From Candidatus Gastranaerophilales bacterium (GTDB lineage: Bacteria > Cyanobacteriota > Vampirovibrionia > Gastranaerophilales > Gastranaerophilaceae): DNA of 5,776 bases. Of the stretch, positions 1 to 5,266 are shown piece by piece; position 1 is the stretch's first letter; the number at the start of each line of letters is the position of its first letter. Position numbers and translations under genes: made by a program. The DNA lies in assembly GCA_944326495.1 (NCBI GenBank), contig CALVEE010000175.1, positions 1-5,776 on the forward strand, written 5' to 3'. Under the pieces are notes generated by a model that was given only the letters and a program-made list of their open reading frames with translations, was not told the origin of the DNA and did not search any database.

Positions 1-2514
1 AATTCTGAAGTACAGCCGGAACATATTGTTATGGCAATGATTGAGGATAAAGGAATTGCTAAAGATTATTTAGAGGAGCTTAAACTCCTTAACCAGAACT
101 TTATCAATGCAGTTGCAGCCAGGATTAAAGAATATCCGACATTATCAGAACGTTCAGGCTCTCAGCAGGTATTTTTATCCCGTGACACAAATACTTTGCT
201 TGAGATTGCATCTCAAGAGGCTGAAAGCCTTAAGGATGATTTTGTCGGGATTGAATGTATATTAATTGCGATGACAAAATTAGAGGGTTCTTTTATAAAG
301 GATTTGCTCAAACGCAGCGGCGTTGATACTAACTCGATTTTGAACGTAATGAGAAAGGTAAGAGGTAATCAAAAAGTGGATAATAAAAACGCAGAAGAAA
401 ATTTTAAAGCTCTTGAAAAATATTCAACCGACCTTACGGAACGCGCCCGCAGGGGTAAGTTAGACCCTGTTATCGGGCGTGATGAAGAGGTCAGACGTAT
501 TATTCAGGTATTAAACAGAAGGACTAAAAACAATCCGGTTTTAATAGGCGAGCCGGGCGTCGGTAAAACGGCAATTGTTGAAGGCTTAGCACAGAGAATT
601 ATAAGAGGCGATGTGCCTGAAAGCTTAAAAAATGTTAAACTAATTTCTCTTGATTTAGGTGCATTAGTTGCGGGTGCTAAATTCAGAGGCGAATTTGAAG
701 AACGTCTGAAAGCTGTATTAAAAGAAGTTCAGCAGTCAAACGGCGAGATTGTAATGTTTATTGATGAATTACATACTGTTGTAGGCGCAGGCGCAACAGA
801 GGGTTCAATGGACGCAGGAAACCTTTTAAAGCCGATGCTTGCAAGAGGTGAATTGAGAACAATCGGCGCTACAACGATTAACGAATACAGAAAGTATATA
901 GAAAAAGACCCCGCTCTCGAGCGTCGTTTCCAGCCTGTTATGGTTGACGAACCGTCAGTTGAAGATACGATTTCAATCTTAAGGGGGTTGAAAGAAAAAT
1001 ACGAAGTTCACCATGGGGTTCGTATATTAGACAGTGCTCTTATTGCAGCGGCACAATTATCGGACAGATATATTACAGACAGATTTCTGCCTGATAAAGC
1101 GATTGACCTTATAGACGAAGCTGCTTCCGCTTTGCGTATTGAAATCGATTCCATGCCGGAAGAGATTGATGTTATGATGAGACAGAAAATCCAGCTTGAG
1201 ATCGAAAGAGAAGCTTTGAAGAAAGAAACTTCTCCGGAGTGTATTGCTAAGATTGATAAATTAACTTCTGAAATCGATGATTTAGAGGGTAAAATTTCTA
1301 AGCTGAAAGCACAATGGGAAGTTGAAAAAAGCTCTATTACCGGTGAAGCTGCAATTAAGGATGAAATCGATCAGGTTAAGACTAAAATTGCCGAGGCTGA
1401 AAGAAATACAGATTTACAAACCGCAGCAGAACTTAAGTACGGCAAATTAATGGAGCTTGAAAAGAAACTGCAGTCTATTCAGGGTAAAGAAAAAGGTGAA
1501 AACCAGCTTCTTAAAGAAGAAATTGACGGCGATGATATCGCAGAAATTGTAAGCAAATGGACAGGAATTCCTGTTAACAGACTTATGGAAAGCGAGATGC
1601 AGAAACTCCTTAGAATGGAAGATGTCCTGCATAAACGTCTTGTCGGTCAGGATGAAGCCGTTGAAACAGTCTCTGATGCAATCCGTCGTGCGCGTTCCGG
1701 CTTAAAAGACCCGAAACGTCCGATTGGTACATTTATTTTCTTAGGCCCGACAGGGGTTGGTAAAACAGAATTAGCTAAAACGCTTGCGGAATTCTTGTTC
1801 AACGATGAAGATGCTCTGATAAGAATTGATATGTCAGAGTATATGGAAAAACATAATGTTGCAAGACTTGTCGGAGCTCCTCCGGGATATGTCGGCTACG
1901 AAGAAGGCGGACAGTTAACCGAAGCTGTCAGACGCAAACCGTATTCGGTTGTTCTTTTTGATGAAATCGAAAAGGCTCATCCGGATGTGTTCAACTTAAT
2001 GCTTCAAATCTTTGATGACGGACGTTTGACAGACTCTAAAGGAAGAACTGTTGATTTTAAAAATACTGTAATCATTATGACAAGCAATATCGGAAGCGAT
2101 ATTATCCTTGAAGATTCTATCAATAATCCTGGCGGAAACTTTGATGAGACTAAAGAAAAAGTGATGACAGTAATGCGTGAGCGTTTTAAACCGGAGTTTT
2201 TAAACAGGGTTGATGAAACTATATTCTTTAAGGCGCTTACAATGCAGCAGTTGTCTGCAATCGTAGATATTCAGATGGAACATTTGAAAAAACTGCTTGC
2301 AGATAAGAGTATTACATTCGAAATAACGGATGATGCTAAAGAACTCCTTGCAAGACGCGGGTTTAATCCTATCTACGGCGCAAGACCTTTGAAACGGGTA
2401 ATAAGACAAATGGTTGAAAATCCGCTTTCTAAGCTTCTATTGAGTCAGAAGTTTATTGACGGCGACCATATTAAAATCGACGTTAAGGATGATGAGATTG
2501 AATTTAGTAAATAA
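1..2514 (+). CDS. clpB: ClpB protein disaggregase (AAA+ chaperone), 5' end outside the window
   Basis: ATP-driven cytosolic hexamer that extracts polypeptides from aggregates together with DnaK/DnaJ/GrpE. The frame is open from base 1 and its first codons read NSEVQPEHIVMAMIEDKG, a typical Clp N-domain, so the ATG at 31 is internal and about 25 residues are missing. Counting visible codons: Clp_N repeats at about 1-140; first Walker A GEPGVGKT at 183-190; Walker B VMFIDELH at 251-258; arginine fingers 308-309 (LERRF); a long coiled-coil middle domain at about 385-510; second Walker A GPTGVGKT at 582-589; Walker B VVLFDE at 650-655; sensor-2 motif GARPLKR at 793-799. The long middle domain, together with no visible IGF/IGL ClpP-docking tripeptide after the second Walker B, identifies ClpB rather than ClpA or ClpC. 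The 837 visible residues fit the usual ~860. No frameshift is seen. The promoter lies upstream of the window. Confidence 0.97.
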   Translation, partial: NSEVQPEHIVMAMIEDKGIAKDYLEELKLLNQNFINAVAARIKEYPTLSERSGSQQVFLSRDTNTLLEIASQEAESLKDDFVGIECILIAMTKLEGSFIKDLLKRSGVDTNSILNVMRKVRGNQKVDNKNAEENFKALEKYSTDLTERARRGKLDPVIGRDEEVRRIIQVLNRRTKNNPVLIGEPGVGKTAIVEGLAQRIIRGDVPESLKNVKLISLDLGALVAGAKFRGEFEERLKAVLKEVQQSNGEIVMFIDELHTVVGAGATEGSMDAGNLLKPMLARGELRTIGATTINEYRKYIEKDPALERRFQPVMVDEPSVEDTISILRGLKEKYEVHHGVRILDSALIAAAQLSDRYITDRFLPDKAIDLIDEAASALRIEIDSMPEEIDVMMRQKIQLEIEREALKKETSPECIAKIDKLTSEIDDLEGKISKLKAQWEVEKSSITGEAAIKDEIDQVKTKIAEAERNTDLQTAAELKYGKLMELEKKLQSIQGKEKGENQLLKEEIDGDDIAEIVSKWTGIPVNRLMESEMQKLLRMEDVLHKRLVGQDEAVETVSDAIRRARSGLKDPKRPIGTFIFLGPTGVGKTELAKTLAEFLFNDEDALIRIDMSEYMEKHNVARLVGAPPGYVGYEEGGQLTEAVRRKPYSVVLFDEIEKAHPDVFNLMLQIFDDGRLTDSKGRTVDFKNTVIIMTSNIGSDIILEDSINNPGGNFDETKEKVMTVMRERFKPEFLNRVDETIFFKALTMQQLSAIVDIQMEHLKKLLADKSITFEITDDAKELLARRGFNPIYGARPLKRVIRQMVENPLSKLLLSQKFIDGDHIKIDVKDDEIEFSK

Positions 2515-2527
2515 ATTCAATCTCATC
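2491..2527 (+). terminator. Perfect 15-bp inverted repeat across the clpB stop codon
   Basis: GATGAGATTGAATTT (2491-2505) pairs with its exact complement at 2513-2527 around a 7-nt loop. The stop codon TAA at 2512-2514 therefore sits at the loop/stem boundary, and the last five codons of the stem are coding. It is at the right place for a clpB transcription end, but no T-run follows on either strand. It may be a 3' RNA-stability hairpin or an atypical terminator rather than a classical intrinsic one. Confidence 0.5.
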
Positions 2528-2543
2528 AGGCCATCCGGCCGGC

Positions 2544-2571
2544 TACATAGTTAGAGAAAAAACTATAATAG
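2544..2571. repeat. 28-bp direct repeat, distal copy
   Basis: Identical over all 28 bases to 2794-2821 and exactly 250 bp away from it. The other copy is the last codons and stop of the anti-sigma gene, so this copy is a detached duplicate of that gene's 3' end. The flanking bases differ immediately on both sides. It starts TACATAGTTAGAG and ends CTATAATAG. Confidence 0.9.
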
Positions 2572-2577
2572 TAGTAG

Positions 2578-2594
2578 GTCAGGCATTGCCTGAC
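2578..2594. repeat. 17-bp palindrome
   Basis: GTCAGGCA (2578-2585), one central T, then TGCCTGAC (2587-2594), a perfect 8-bp inverted repeat. It lies 7 bp inside the segment enclosed by the two 28-bp direct repeats. The shape is that of the short dispersed intergenic palindromes common in many bacterial genomes. It is too compact to be a good terminator (1-nt loop, no T-run) and there is no adjacent promoter to suggest an operator. Confidence 0.6.
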
Positions 2595-2647
2595 ATTAAC
2601 TTATTTCCCCCATTACAGGTTAGATTTTACTTTTTCTTACAGAACCG

Positions 2648-2788
2648 CCCCCTCACCGCATCCGTAGTTTTCGGCACGGCCTCAAACACGGCTGCTCCTC
2701 TCCTGTAAGGAGAGGGAATAGTACTTTCTGTTTTTATTTGGACAGTTGTGCGGTGCGGGAGATGGTGGGCGGAGTCCGGATGAGGGGG
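2648..2788. repeat. GC-rich REP/MITE-like palindromic element
   Basis: The outer arms CCCCCTCA (2648-2655) and TGAGGGGG (2781-2788) are complementary. Next inwards, ACCGCA (2655-2660) matches TGCGGT (2749-2754). In the middle is a perfect 8-bp hairpin, CCTCTCCT (2697-2704), loop GTA, AGGAGAGG (2708-2715). The composition is clearly richer in GC than the genes on either side. It resembles the hairpin repeats at 5014-5730, and the 11-mer GGAGTCCGGAT (2771-2781) recurs at 5749-5759. No protein-coding potential is seen. Confidence 0.6.
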
Positions 2789-2792
2789 ATAG

Positions 2793-3332
2793 TTACATAG
2801 TTAGAGAAAAAACTATAATAGCCGAAAGCACAAGAACAGTCATCACAAAAGCAATGCCAATCTTCAAAAACGGGTTAAACGCAAAATTTTCTTCTTCTTT
2901 TAAATTAAGCTGTCTTAATACATTTTTAGAAAAATCCTGCCTTGCATCTTCTTTTGTCTTATGAAACGAGTCATTCATAAGCTTCCTTATATTATAAGTG
3001 TCCTCCAAATCTTTTCTCGCTTTTTTATTATTAATCGTAAACTTTTTTATTTTAATATTTTCCTCCTGCGGAAGCTCATTATCAACATACGCTGATAAAT
3101 TATTCTGAAAAACCCTGTACTGGCTGTTTGAAGCAGTAGAAAACACCTCTTCCTCTCTCTCGTCCAGCGAGTTTCTTAAATCATTAAGCATAGATTTTAT
3201 TATATCGAATTTTGCTCTGCAAGCCGGACAGTTTTTTAAATGCTCCTCTACTTTAAGCTTCAAAGCCCTGCTCAAATCACCTTCAAGATAAAAAGATATT
3301 AAAACATCCATCTGCGCACATGTTATTTCCAT
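2793..3332 (-). CDS. Membrane-anchored zinc-finger (ZAS / zf-HC2) anti-sigma factor
   Basis: A 179-residue protein expected to hold the ECF sigma factor encoded just upstream at the membrane until a signal releases it. The N-terminus carries the ZAS zinc motif, with Cys5 and then H31-x3-C35-x2-C38 (HLKNCPAC). A second stretch at about 97-140 (LSAYVDNELPQEENIKIKKF...) resembles another zf-HC2 repeat but lacks the His/Cys ligands. Residues about 155-177 form one hydrophobic span (FLKIGIAFVMTVLVLSAIIV) at the extreme C-terminus, so the zinc domain is cytoplasmic and almost nothing is left outside to sense signals. The start ATG at 3332 has a Shine-Dalgarno AAAGGAA about 8 nt upstream and lies 22 nt after the sigma stop, so the two are co-transcribed. 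The 3' end is duplicated at 2544-2571. Confidence 0.88.
   Translation of the reverse strand: MEITCAQMDVLISFYLEGDLSRALKLKVEEHLKNCPACRAKFDIIKSMLNDLRNSLDEREEEVFSTASNSQYRVFQNNLSAYVDNELPQEENIKIKKFTINNKKARKDLEDTYNIRKLMNDSFHKTKEDARQDFSKNVLRQLNLKEEENFAFNPFLKIGIAFVMTVLVLSAIIVFSLTM
2794..2821. repeat. 28-bp direct repeat, copy inside the anti-sigma gene
   Basis: Covers the C-terminal codons and most of the stop codon of the minus-strand anti-sigma gene (ending at 2793) and is identical to 2544-2571. Because this copy is part of an intact reading frame it is presumably the original. The gene remains open and ends in a sensible membrane segment. Confidence 0.9.
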
Positions 3333-3354
3333 AATAAAAGTTCCTTTCTTATAT

Positions 3355-3924
3355 TTAAATAAACTCCTTTAACTCCTCCTGAAGTTTCAATCTGGCTCTT
3401 GCAATCCTTGATTTTACAGTCCCCAGCGTTGTATTTGTAATCTTAGATATATCTTCATAACTTAACCCCTCATACTCTCTAAGCAAAATAACAATCTTAA
3501 GATTATCCGGCAGACTTATAACAGCCGCCCGGATTAATTTTTCCATCTCTGAAAAAAGACACCTCTCCCCCGGTTCACATCCAATTTTGTCTTTAATTTC
3601 AAGCAGCTTGTCATTATCAATTTCTATATTCTTTTCTTTAGCATGCTTTTTAATGTAATCATAAAAAATATTGGCAGTAATCTGATTAAGCCAGGCCTTG
3701 AAATTTTTTACATCTTTTAAATTATTAATCCCCCTTGCCATTTTTAAAAGAGCTTCCTGGGTCAAATCAGCAATATCCTGCCTCTTATCTGTCAGATAGC
3801 TGAACATCGTAAAAATATTTTTCTGCACACGTTTAATCAGCTCCTCTAAAGCCTTGACATCACCTTTCTGTGCCAGCATAACCAGTGTATTTATATCCCT
3901 TTTTTTATACGTAGATTTAGACAT
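3355..3924 (-). CDS. ECF-family RNA polymerase sigma factor
   Basis: A 189-residue alternative sigma factor directing RNA polymerase to a stress or signal regulon. Region 2 spans about 15-95 (AQKGDVKALEEL, then DIADLTQEALLKMARG and NFKAWLNQITANIFYDYIKK). Region 4 spans about 130-185 with a helix-turn-helix (LPDNLKIVILLREYEGLSY, then TTLGTVKSRIARARLKLQ). There is no region 1.1 or 3, as in the ECF class. I place the start at the ATG at 3924, because AAAAGG (3937-3932) is 7 nt upstream of it. The frame stays open to an ATG at 3963, but those 13 extra residues have no ribosome site and overlap the likely promoter. It is followed 22 nt later by its anti-sigma partner. Which genes it controls is not visible here. 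I see no convincing ECF-type (GAAC...GTC) promoter upstream to show autoregulation. Confidence 0.92.
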   Translation of the reverse strand: MSKSTYKKRDINTLVMLAQKGDVKALEELIKRVQKNIFTMFSYLTDKRQDIADLTQEALLKMARGINNLKDVKNFKAWLNQITANIFYDYIKKHAKEKNIEIDNDKLLEIKDKIGCEPGERCLFSEMEKLIRAAVISLPDNLKIVILLREYEGLSYEDISKITNTTLGTVKSRIARARLKLQEELKEFI

Positions 3925-3943
3925 GCCGTTACCTTTTGATGTC

Positions 3944-3949
3944 ATTATA
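3944..3949 (-). promoter_or_regulatory. Possible -10 box for the sigma/anti-sigma operon
   Basis: On the minus strand TATAAT (3949-3944) lies 19 nt before the chosen sigma ATG, giving a predicted transcript start near 3937 and a very short leader that begins at the Shine-Dalgarno. No good -35 box is present at the right distance (TTGTCA at 3963-3958 is only 8 nt away). Transcription from the minus-strand promoter at 4262-4235 is an alternative source. Confidence 0.3.
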
Positions 3950-4014
3950 AAAAGAGCTGACAAATTTTAAATTAGTCGCCAGGAGGGGGAAATAGTAGGT
4001 AAATTGGTGTTATA

Positions 4015-4023
4015 TGATATAAT
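4015..4023 (+). promoter_or_regulatory. Extended -10 promoter for the small-peptide transcript
   Basis: TGATATAAT is a perfect extended -10 (TGnTATAAT) and predicts a start near 4030. A second TATAAT at 4025-4030 lies 15 nt after TTGGTG (4004-4009). The leader to the peptide ATG is about 70 nt. The promoter is divergent from the sigma operon. Confidence 0.55.
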
Positions 4024-4040
4024 TTATAATACAGGGTAAG

Positions 4041-4099
4041 CTCCTTTTACCTCCTCCGACACATGCTAGTTAAGAGAAAATGGCGGGAAAGGAGGTGAT
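4041..4099 (+). promoter_or_regulatory. Leader with anti-Shine-Dalgarno sequences masking a perfect ribosome site
   Basis: The ribosome site AAAGGAGGTGAT (4088-4099) is essentially the full complement of the 16S rRNA tail, 7 nt from the ATG. The leader contains CTCCTTTTACCTCCTCC (4041-4057). CTCCTTT in it can pair with AAAGGAG (4088-4094), and ACCTCCT (4049-4055) can pair with AGGAGGT (4090-4096). A leader that hides an otherwise very strong ribosome site is a known control in type I toxin messages. Actual folding was not computed. Confidence 0.5.
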
Positions 4100-4102
4100 G
4101 AG

Positions 4103-4177
4103 ATGAAATTCTGTATAACAGAAAAAGCGCTATGGCTTATCTTATTGATAATCATAGCACTTAGTCTTCTCAAATAG
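4103..4177 (+). CDS. 24-residue single-span hydrophobic peptide, candidate type I toxin
   Basis: An open frame too short for usual gene callers: ATG at 4103, TAG at 4175-4177. The peptide has a polar start (MKFCITEK), one membrane span (ALWLILLIIIALSLL, residues 9-23) and a terminal Lys. Translation is supported by an ideal Shine-Dalgarno 7 nt upstream, preceded by an extended -10 promoter. A hairpin begins at the stop codon. Size, charge pattern and hydrophobic core match the general form of membrane-acting type I toxins (Fst, TxpA, Ldr, holin-like peptides), though I see no specific family sequence. An opposing promoter at 4262-4235 would make an antisense RNA over the 3' end. Alternatives are a regulatory leader peptide or a small membrane-protein modulator. 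The coding call is fairly firm; the toxin role is inference. Confidence 0.65.
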   Translation: MKFCITEKALWLILLIIIALSLLK

Positions 4178-4228
4178 GGAGTTAAGAAAGACTTCAAGAG
4201 TTCAGACCTCTTGAGGTCTTTTCCCTAT
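4174..4228. terminator. Bidirectional terminator-like hairpin after the small peptide
   Basis: The inner stem 4187-4200 (AAAGACTTCAAGAG) pairs with 4208-4221 (CTCTTGAGGTCTTT): 14 pairs including one G-U, with a 7-nt loop. An outer stem ATAGGGA (4174-4180) pairs with TCCCTAT (4222-4228) across a 6-nt bulge, taking in the stop codon. T-rich ends occur in both directions (GTCTTTT on plus, GTCTTTCTT on minus) but are short, so termination in either direction could be partial. Confidence 0.55.
4187..4228 (-). ncRNA. Putative short antisense RNA opposing the small-peptide message
   Basis: Predicted from a promoter (TTGAAA at 4262-4257, 16-nt spacer with a TGn extension, TAATAT at 4240-4235) whose start would be near 4228, and from the shared hairpin where it could end near 4187. 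It would be fully complementary to the 3' hairpin of the peptide message, as RNA II is to RNA I in par loci. No expression evidence exists. The transcript might instead read through the whole peptide gene, or continue into the sigma operon with the hairpin acting as an attenuator. Confidence 0.35.
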
Positions 4229-4234
4229 ACTCAT

Positions 4235-4262
4235 ATATTAACACATTTTTTACGTTTTTCAA
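4235..4262 (-). promoter_or_regulatory. Minus-strand promoter facing the small-peptide gene
   Basis: Minus-strand -35 TTGAAA (4262-4257), 16-nt spacer, -10 TAATAT (4240-4235) preceded by TGT, giving an extended -10. It points towards the hairpin and the peptide gene and, further on, the sigma operon. Confidence 0.45.
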
Positions 4263-4561
4263 GTATTACAGCGGTAAAAGCAAAAGAAAACAGGTCGGTT
4301 ATAATATCCTTCCTGTTAAGATTTTACACTAGCCGAAATATAAATAGCAATTTCATTGTACACTAAAAACCGGAAAATTTCAAATAATGATCATGATAAA
4401 TCAAAAGATTATATCGCGGAATATTGGAGTATAACCCAGTCATATCAAAGAAAAACCAAAGTTTTGCGGATTGTAAACTTATGTAACAAATATATCTTTT
4501 TTATATACAAATTTGTCAATTTTCTTTACAATTATGTTTTTAAATATATAAGAGGACATCT
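4263..4561. other. AT-rich intergenic stretch with no convincing gene
   Basis: About 300 bases between the antisense promoter and the next gene. A TATAAT at 4300-4305 lies between the inverted hexamers AACAGG (4289-4294) and CCTGTT (4312-4317), possibly an operator but without a -35. An open frame from a TTG at 4356 to 4565 is rich in Lys/Asn/Tyr/Phe, has no ribosome site, and looks like chance. I see no clear promoter for the downstream gene. Confidence 0.5.
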
Positions 4562-5011
4562 ATGAACGGCAAATTTAATTCAATAGTAAACAAAAATGAA
4601 GCAGATGCATTGCGGGAAATGATATTCAAACGTGCGCGCGAGCGTGCACAGGCATTGACTGAAGATGTTCAGGGAGATGTTATGGAACTTGCAAGAGATT
4701 CCTTTGTGAGTGATAACAATCCGTTTTCGCGTATAGTAGAGACTAATTCAGCGCCTGTAGTTCAGCCGGAACCGCAGGTAAAACAAGAGGAAGATGCCGG
4801 GATAGGATTTCCAATAAGAGAGCCGAAATTAAGACAGGACAGAGTCATCAATGAGCAGATATCATCCGCGGTAATACAAAATAACATGCTTGAAGCAAGA
4901 AGTGCATTAAGTAATAAACAGAGCTTCATGGGAGCATTGAATTTTTTGAACTCGCAAGCCGCAATATCGCTTATTAAAACACGTGCAGACCGGTTTGAGA
5001 TGATAGTATAA
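4562..5011 (+). CDS. Hypothetical protein, 149 residues, family not recognised
   Basis: ATG at 4562 with Shine-Dalgarno AAGAGG (4550-4555) 6 nt upstream; stop TAA at 5009-5011. There is no signal peptide, membrane span or cysteine. Residues about 12-50 are charged and probably helical (ALREMIFKRARERAQAL, then DVMELARDSF). Residues about 63-85 are a Pro/Glu/Gln-rich likely disordered linker (APVVQPEPQVKQEED). Residues about 98-149 form a second probable helical segment (NNMLEARSALS, then FMGALNFLNSQAAISLIKTRADRFEMIV). This pattern of two helical ends joined by a flexible linker would suit an adaptor or scaffold-like cytosolic protein, but I assign no function. It stands alone: the upstream 300 bases are noncoding and a hairpin repeat starts 3 nt after the stop. 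Base composition and the clean ribosome site support it being real. Confidence 0.8.
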   Translation: MNGKFNSIVNKNEADALREMIFKRARERAQALTEDVQGDVMELARDSFVSDNNPFSRIVETNSAPVVQPEPQVKQEEDAGIGFPIREPKLRQDRVINEQISSAVIQNNMLEARSALSNKQSFMGALNFLNSQAAISLIKTRADRFEMIV

Positions 5012-5013
5012 AA

Positions 5014-5060
5014 GCTTGGCGCATCTCCCTCCCTTATGAGGGAGGGCCGGGGTGGGTGCT
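5014..5060. repeat. Hairpin repeat, type alpha, copy A
   Basis: Begins GCTTGGCGC; hairpin CCCTCCCT (5027-5034), loop TATG, AGGGAGGG (5039-5046); ends GGGTGGGTGCT. It matches copy C (5215-5261) at 46 of 47 positions and is inverted relative to copy D (5655-5702). It follows the stop at 5011 directly, so it may also serve as an RNA 3' end, though no T-run follows. Confidence 0.9.
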
Positions 5061-5172
5061 AATTTAAGTTTAGAAGTTGCTAGAATTAGAGAAAATAAAT
5101 TTTAACAAATTGCTTAGAATTTTATATGCTTAATTTTGTTCTCTATTTCTGCTAATATTTTCCTTACGGGAA

Positions 5173-5214
5173 AGCACCCATCCTAACCTTCCCTCAAGGG
5201 AAGGAACGCTCTAC
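5173..5214. repeat. Hairpin repeat, type beta, copy B (inverted)
   Basis: Starts AGCACCCATCC; hairpin CCTTCCCT (5187-5194), loop CA, AGGGAAGG (5197-5204); then AACGCTCTAC. It abuts alpha copy C with no gap. A partial beta module in the opposite orientation lies at 5705-5730. Confidence 0.8.
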
Positions 5215-5261
5215 GCTTGGCGCATCTCCCTCCCTTATGAGGGAGGGCTGGGGTGGGTGCT
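5215..5261. repeat. Hairpin repeat, type alpha, copy C
   Basis: Same 47-bp unit as copy A with a single C-to-T difference (position 5249). Its hairpin is CCCTCCCT (5228-5235) / AGGGAGGG (5240-5247). It ends 6 bp before the extended -10 of the DUF559 gene. An ATG in the hairpin loop (5237) is in frame with that gene, but only because the repeat happens to be open. Confidence 0.9.
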
Positions 5262-5266
5262 TATTA

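Larger units (their letters stand above)
5014..5214. mobile_element. MITE-like palindromic element (copies A and B as inverted ends)
   Basis: About 200 bp with imperfect terminal inverted repeats. The left end is alpha copy A; the right end (5173-5214) is a beta hairpin in reverse orientation, whose complement reads GTAGAGCGTTCC, then CCTTCCCT..AGGGAAGG, then ATGGGTGCT. Inside, an AT-rich arm at about 5079-5101 pairs imperfectly with about 5132-5152 around a ~30-nt core, so most of the element could fold into one long hairpin. No open frame is present, as expected of a non-autonomous element. No target-site duplication is obvious at its ends. Confidence 0.5.

Noticed and set aside
1447..1632. 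Minus-strand open frame inside clpB
   Set aside because: It lies wholly within the conserved ClpB coding sequence on the opposite strand, is rich in Phe/Lys and matches no family. It is a shadow frame.
2200..2409. Minus-strand open frame near the end of clpB
   Set aside because: It overlaps the conserved second AAA+ domain of ClpB, has no ribosome site of its own, and shows no recognisable domain.
2746..2964. Plus-strand open frame of 72 residues opposite the anti-sigma gene
   Set aside because: It starts in the GC-rich repeat and runs antisense through the 3' part of the anti-sigma gene. The protein is low-complexity and has no Shine-Dalgarno.
3925..3963. Longer sigma factor start
   Set aside because: The 13 extra residues lack a ribosome site and overlap the only plausible -10 box; AAAAGG sits 7 nt before the ATG at 3924.
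3975..4060. Inverted similarity between GTCGCCAGGAGG (3975-3986) and CCTCCTCCGAC (4050-4060)
   Set aside because: The pairing has a 2-nt interruption and the predicted transcript starts between the two arms, so they would not be on the same RNA. Probably chance.
4356..4565. Plus-strand frame from TTG, overlapping the next gene by 4 bp
   Set aside because: The 4-bp overlap is tempting, but the start is TTG without a ribosome site and the Lys/Asn/Tyr/Phe-rich composition is what random AT-rich DNA gives.
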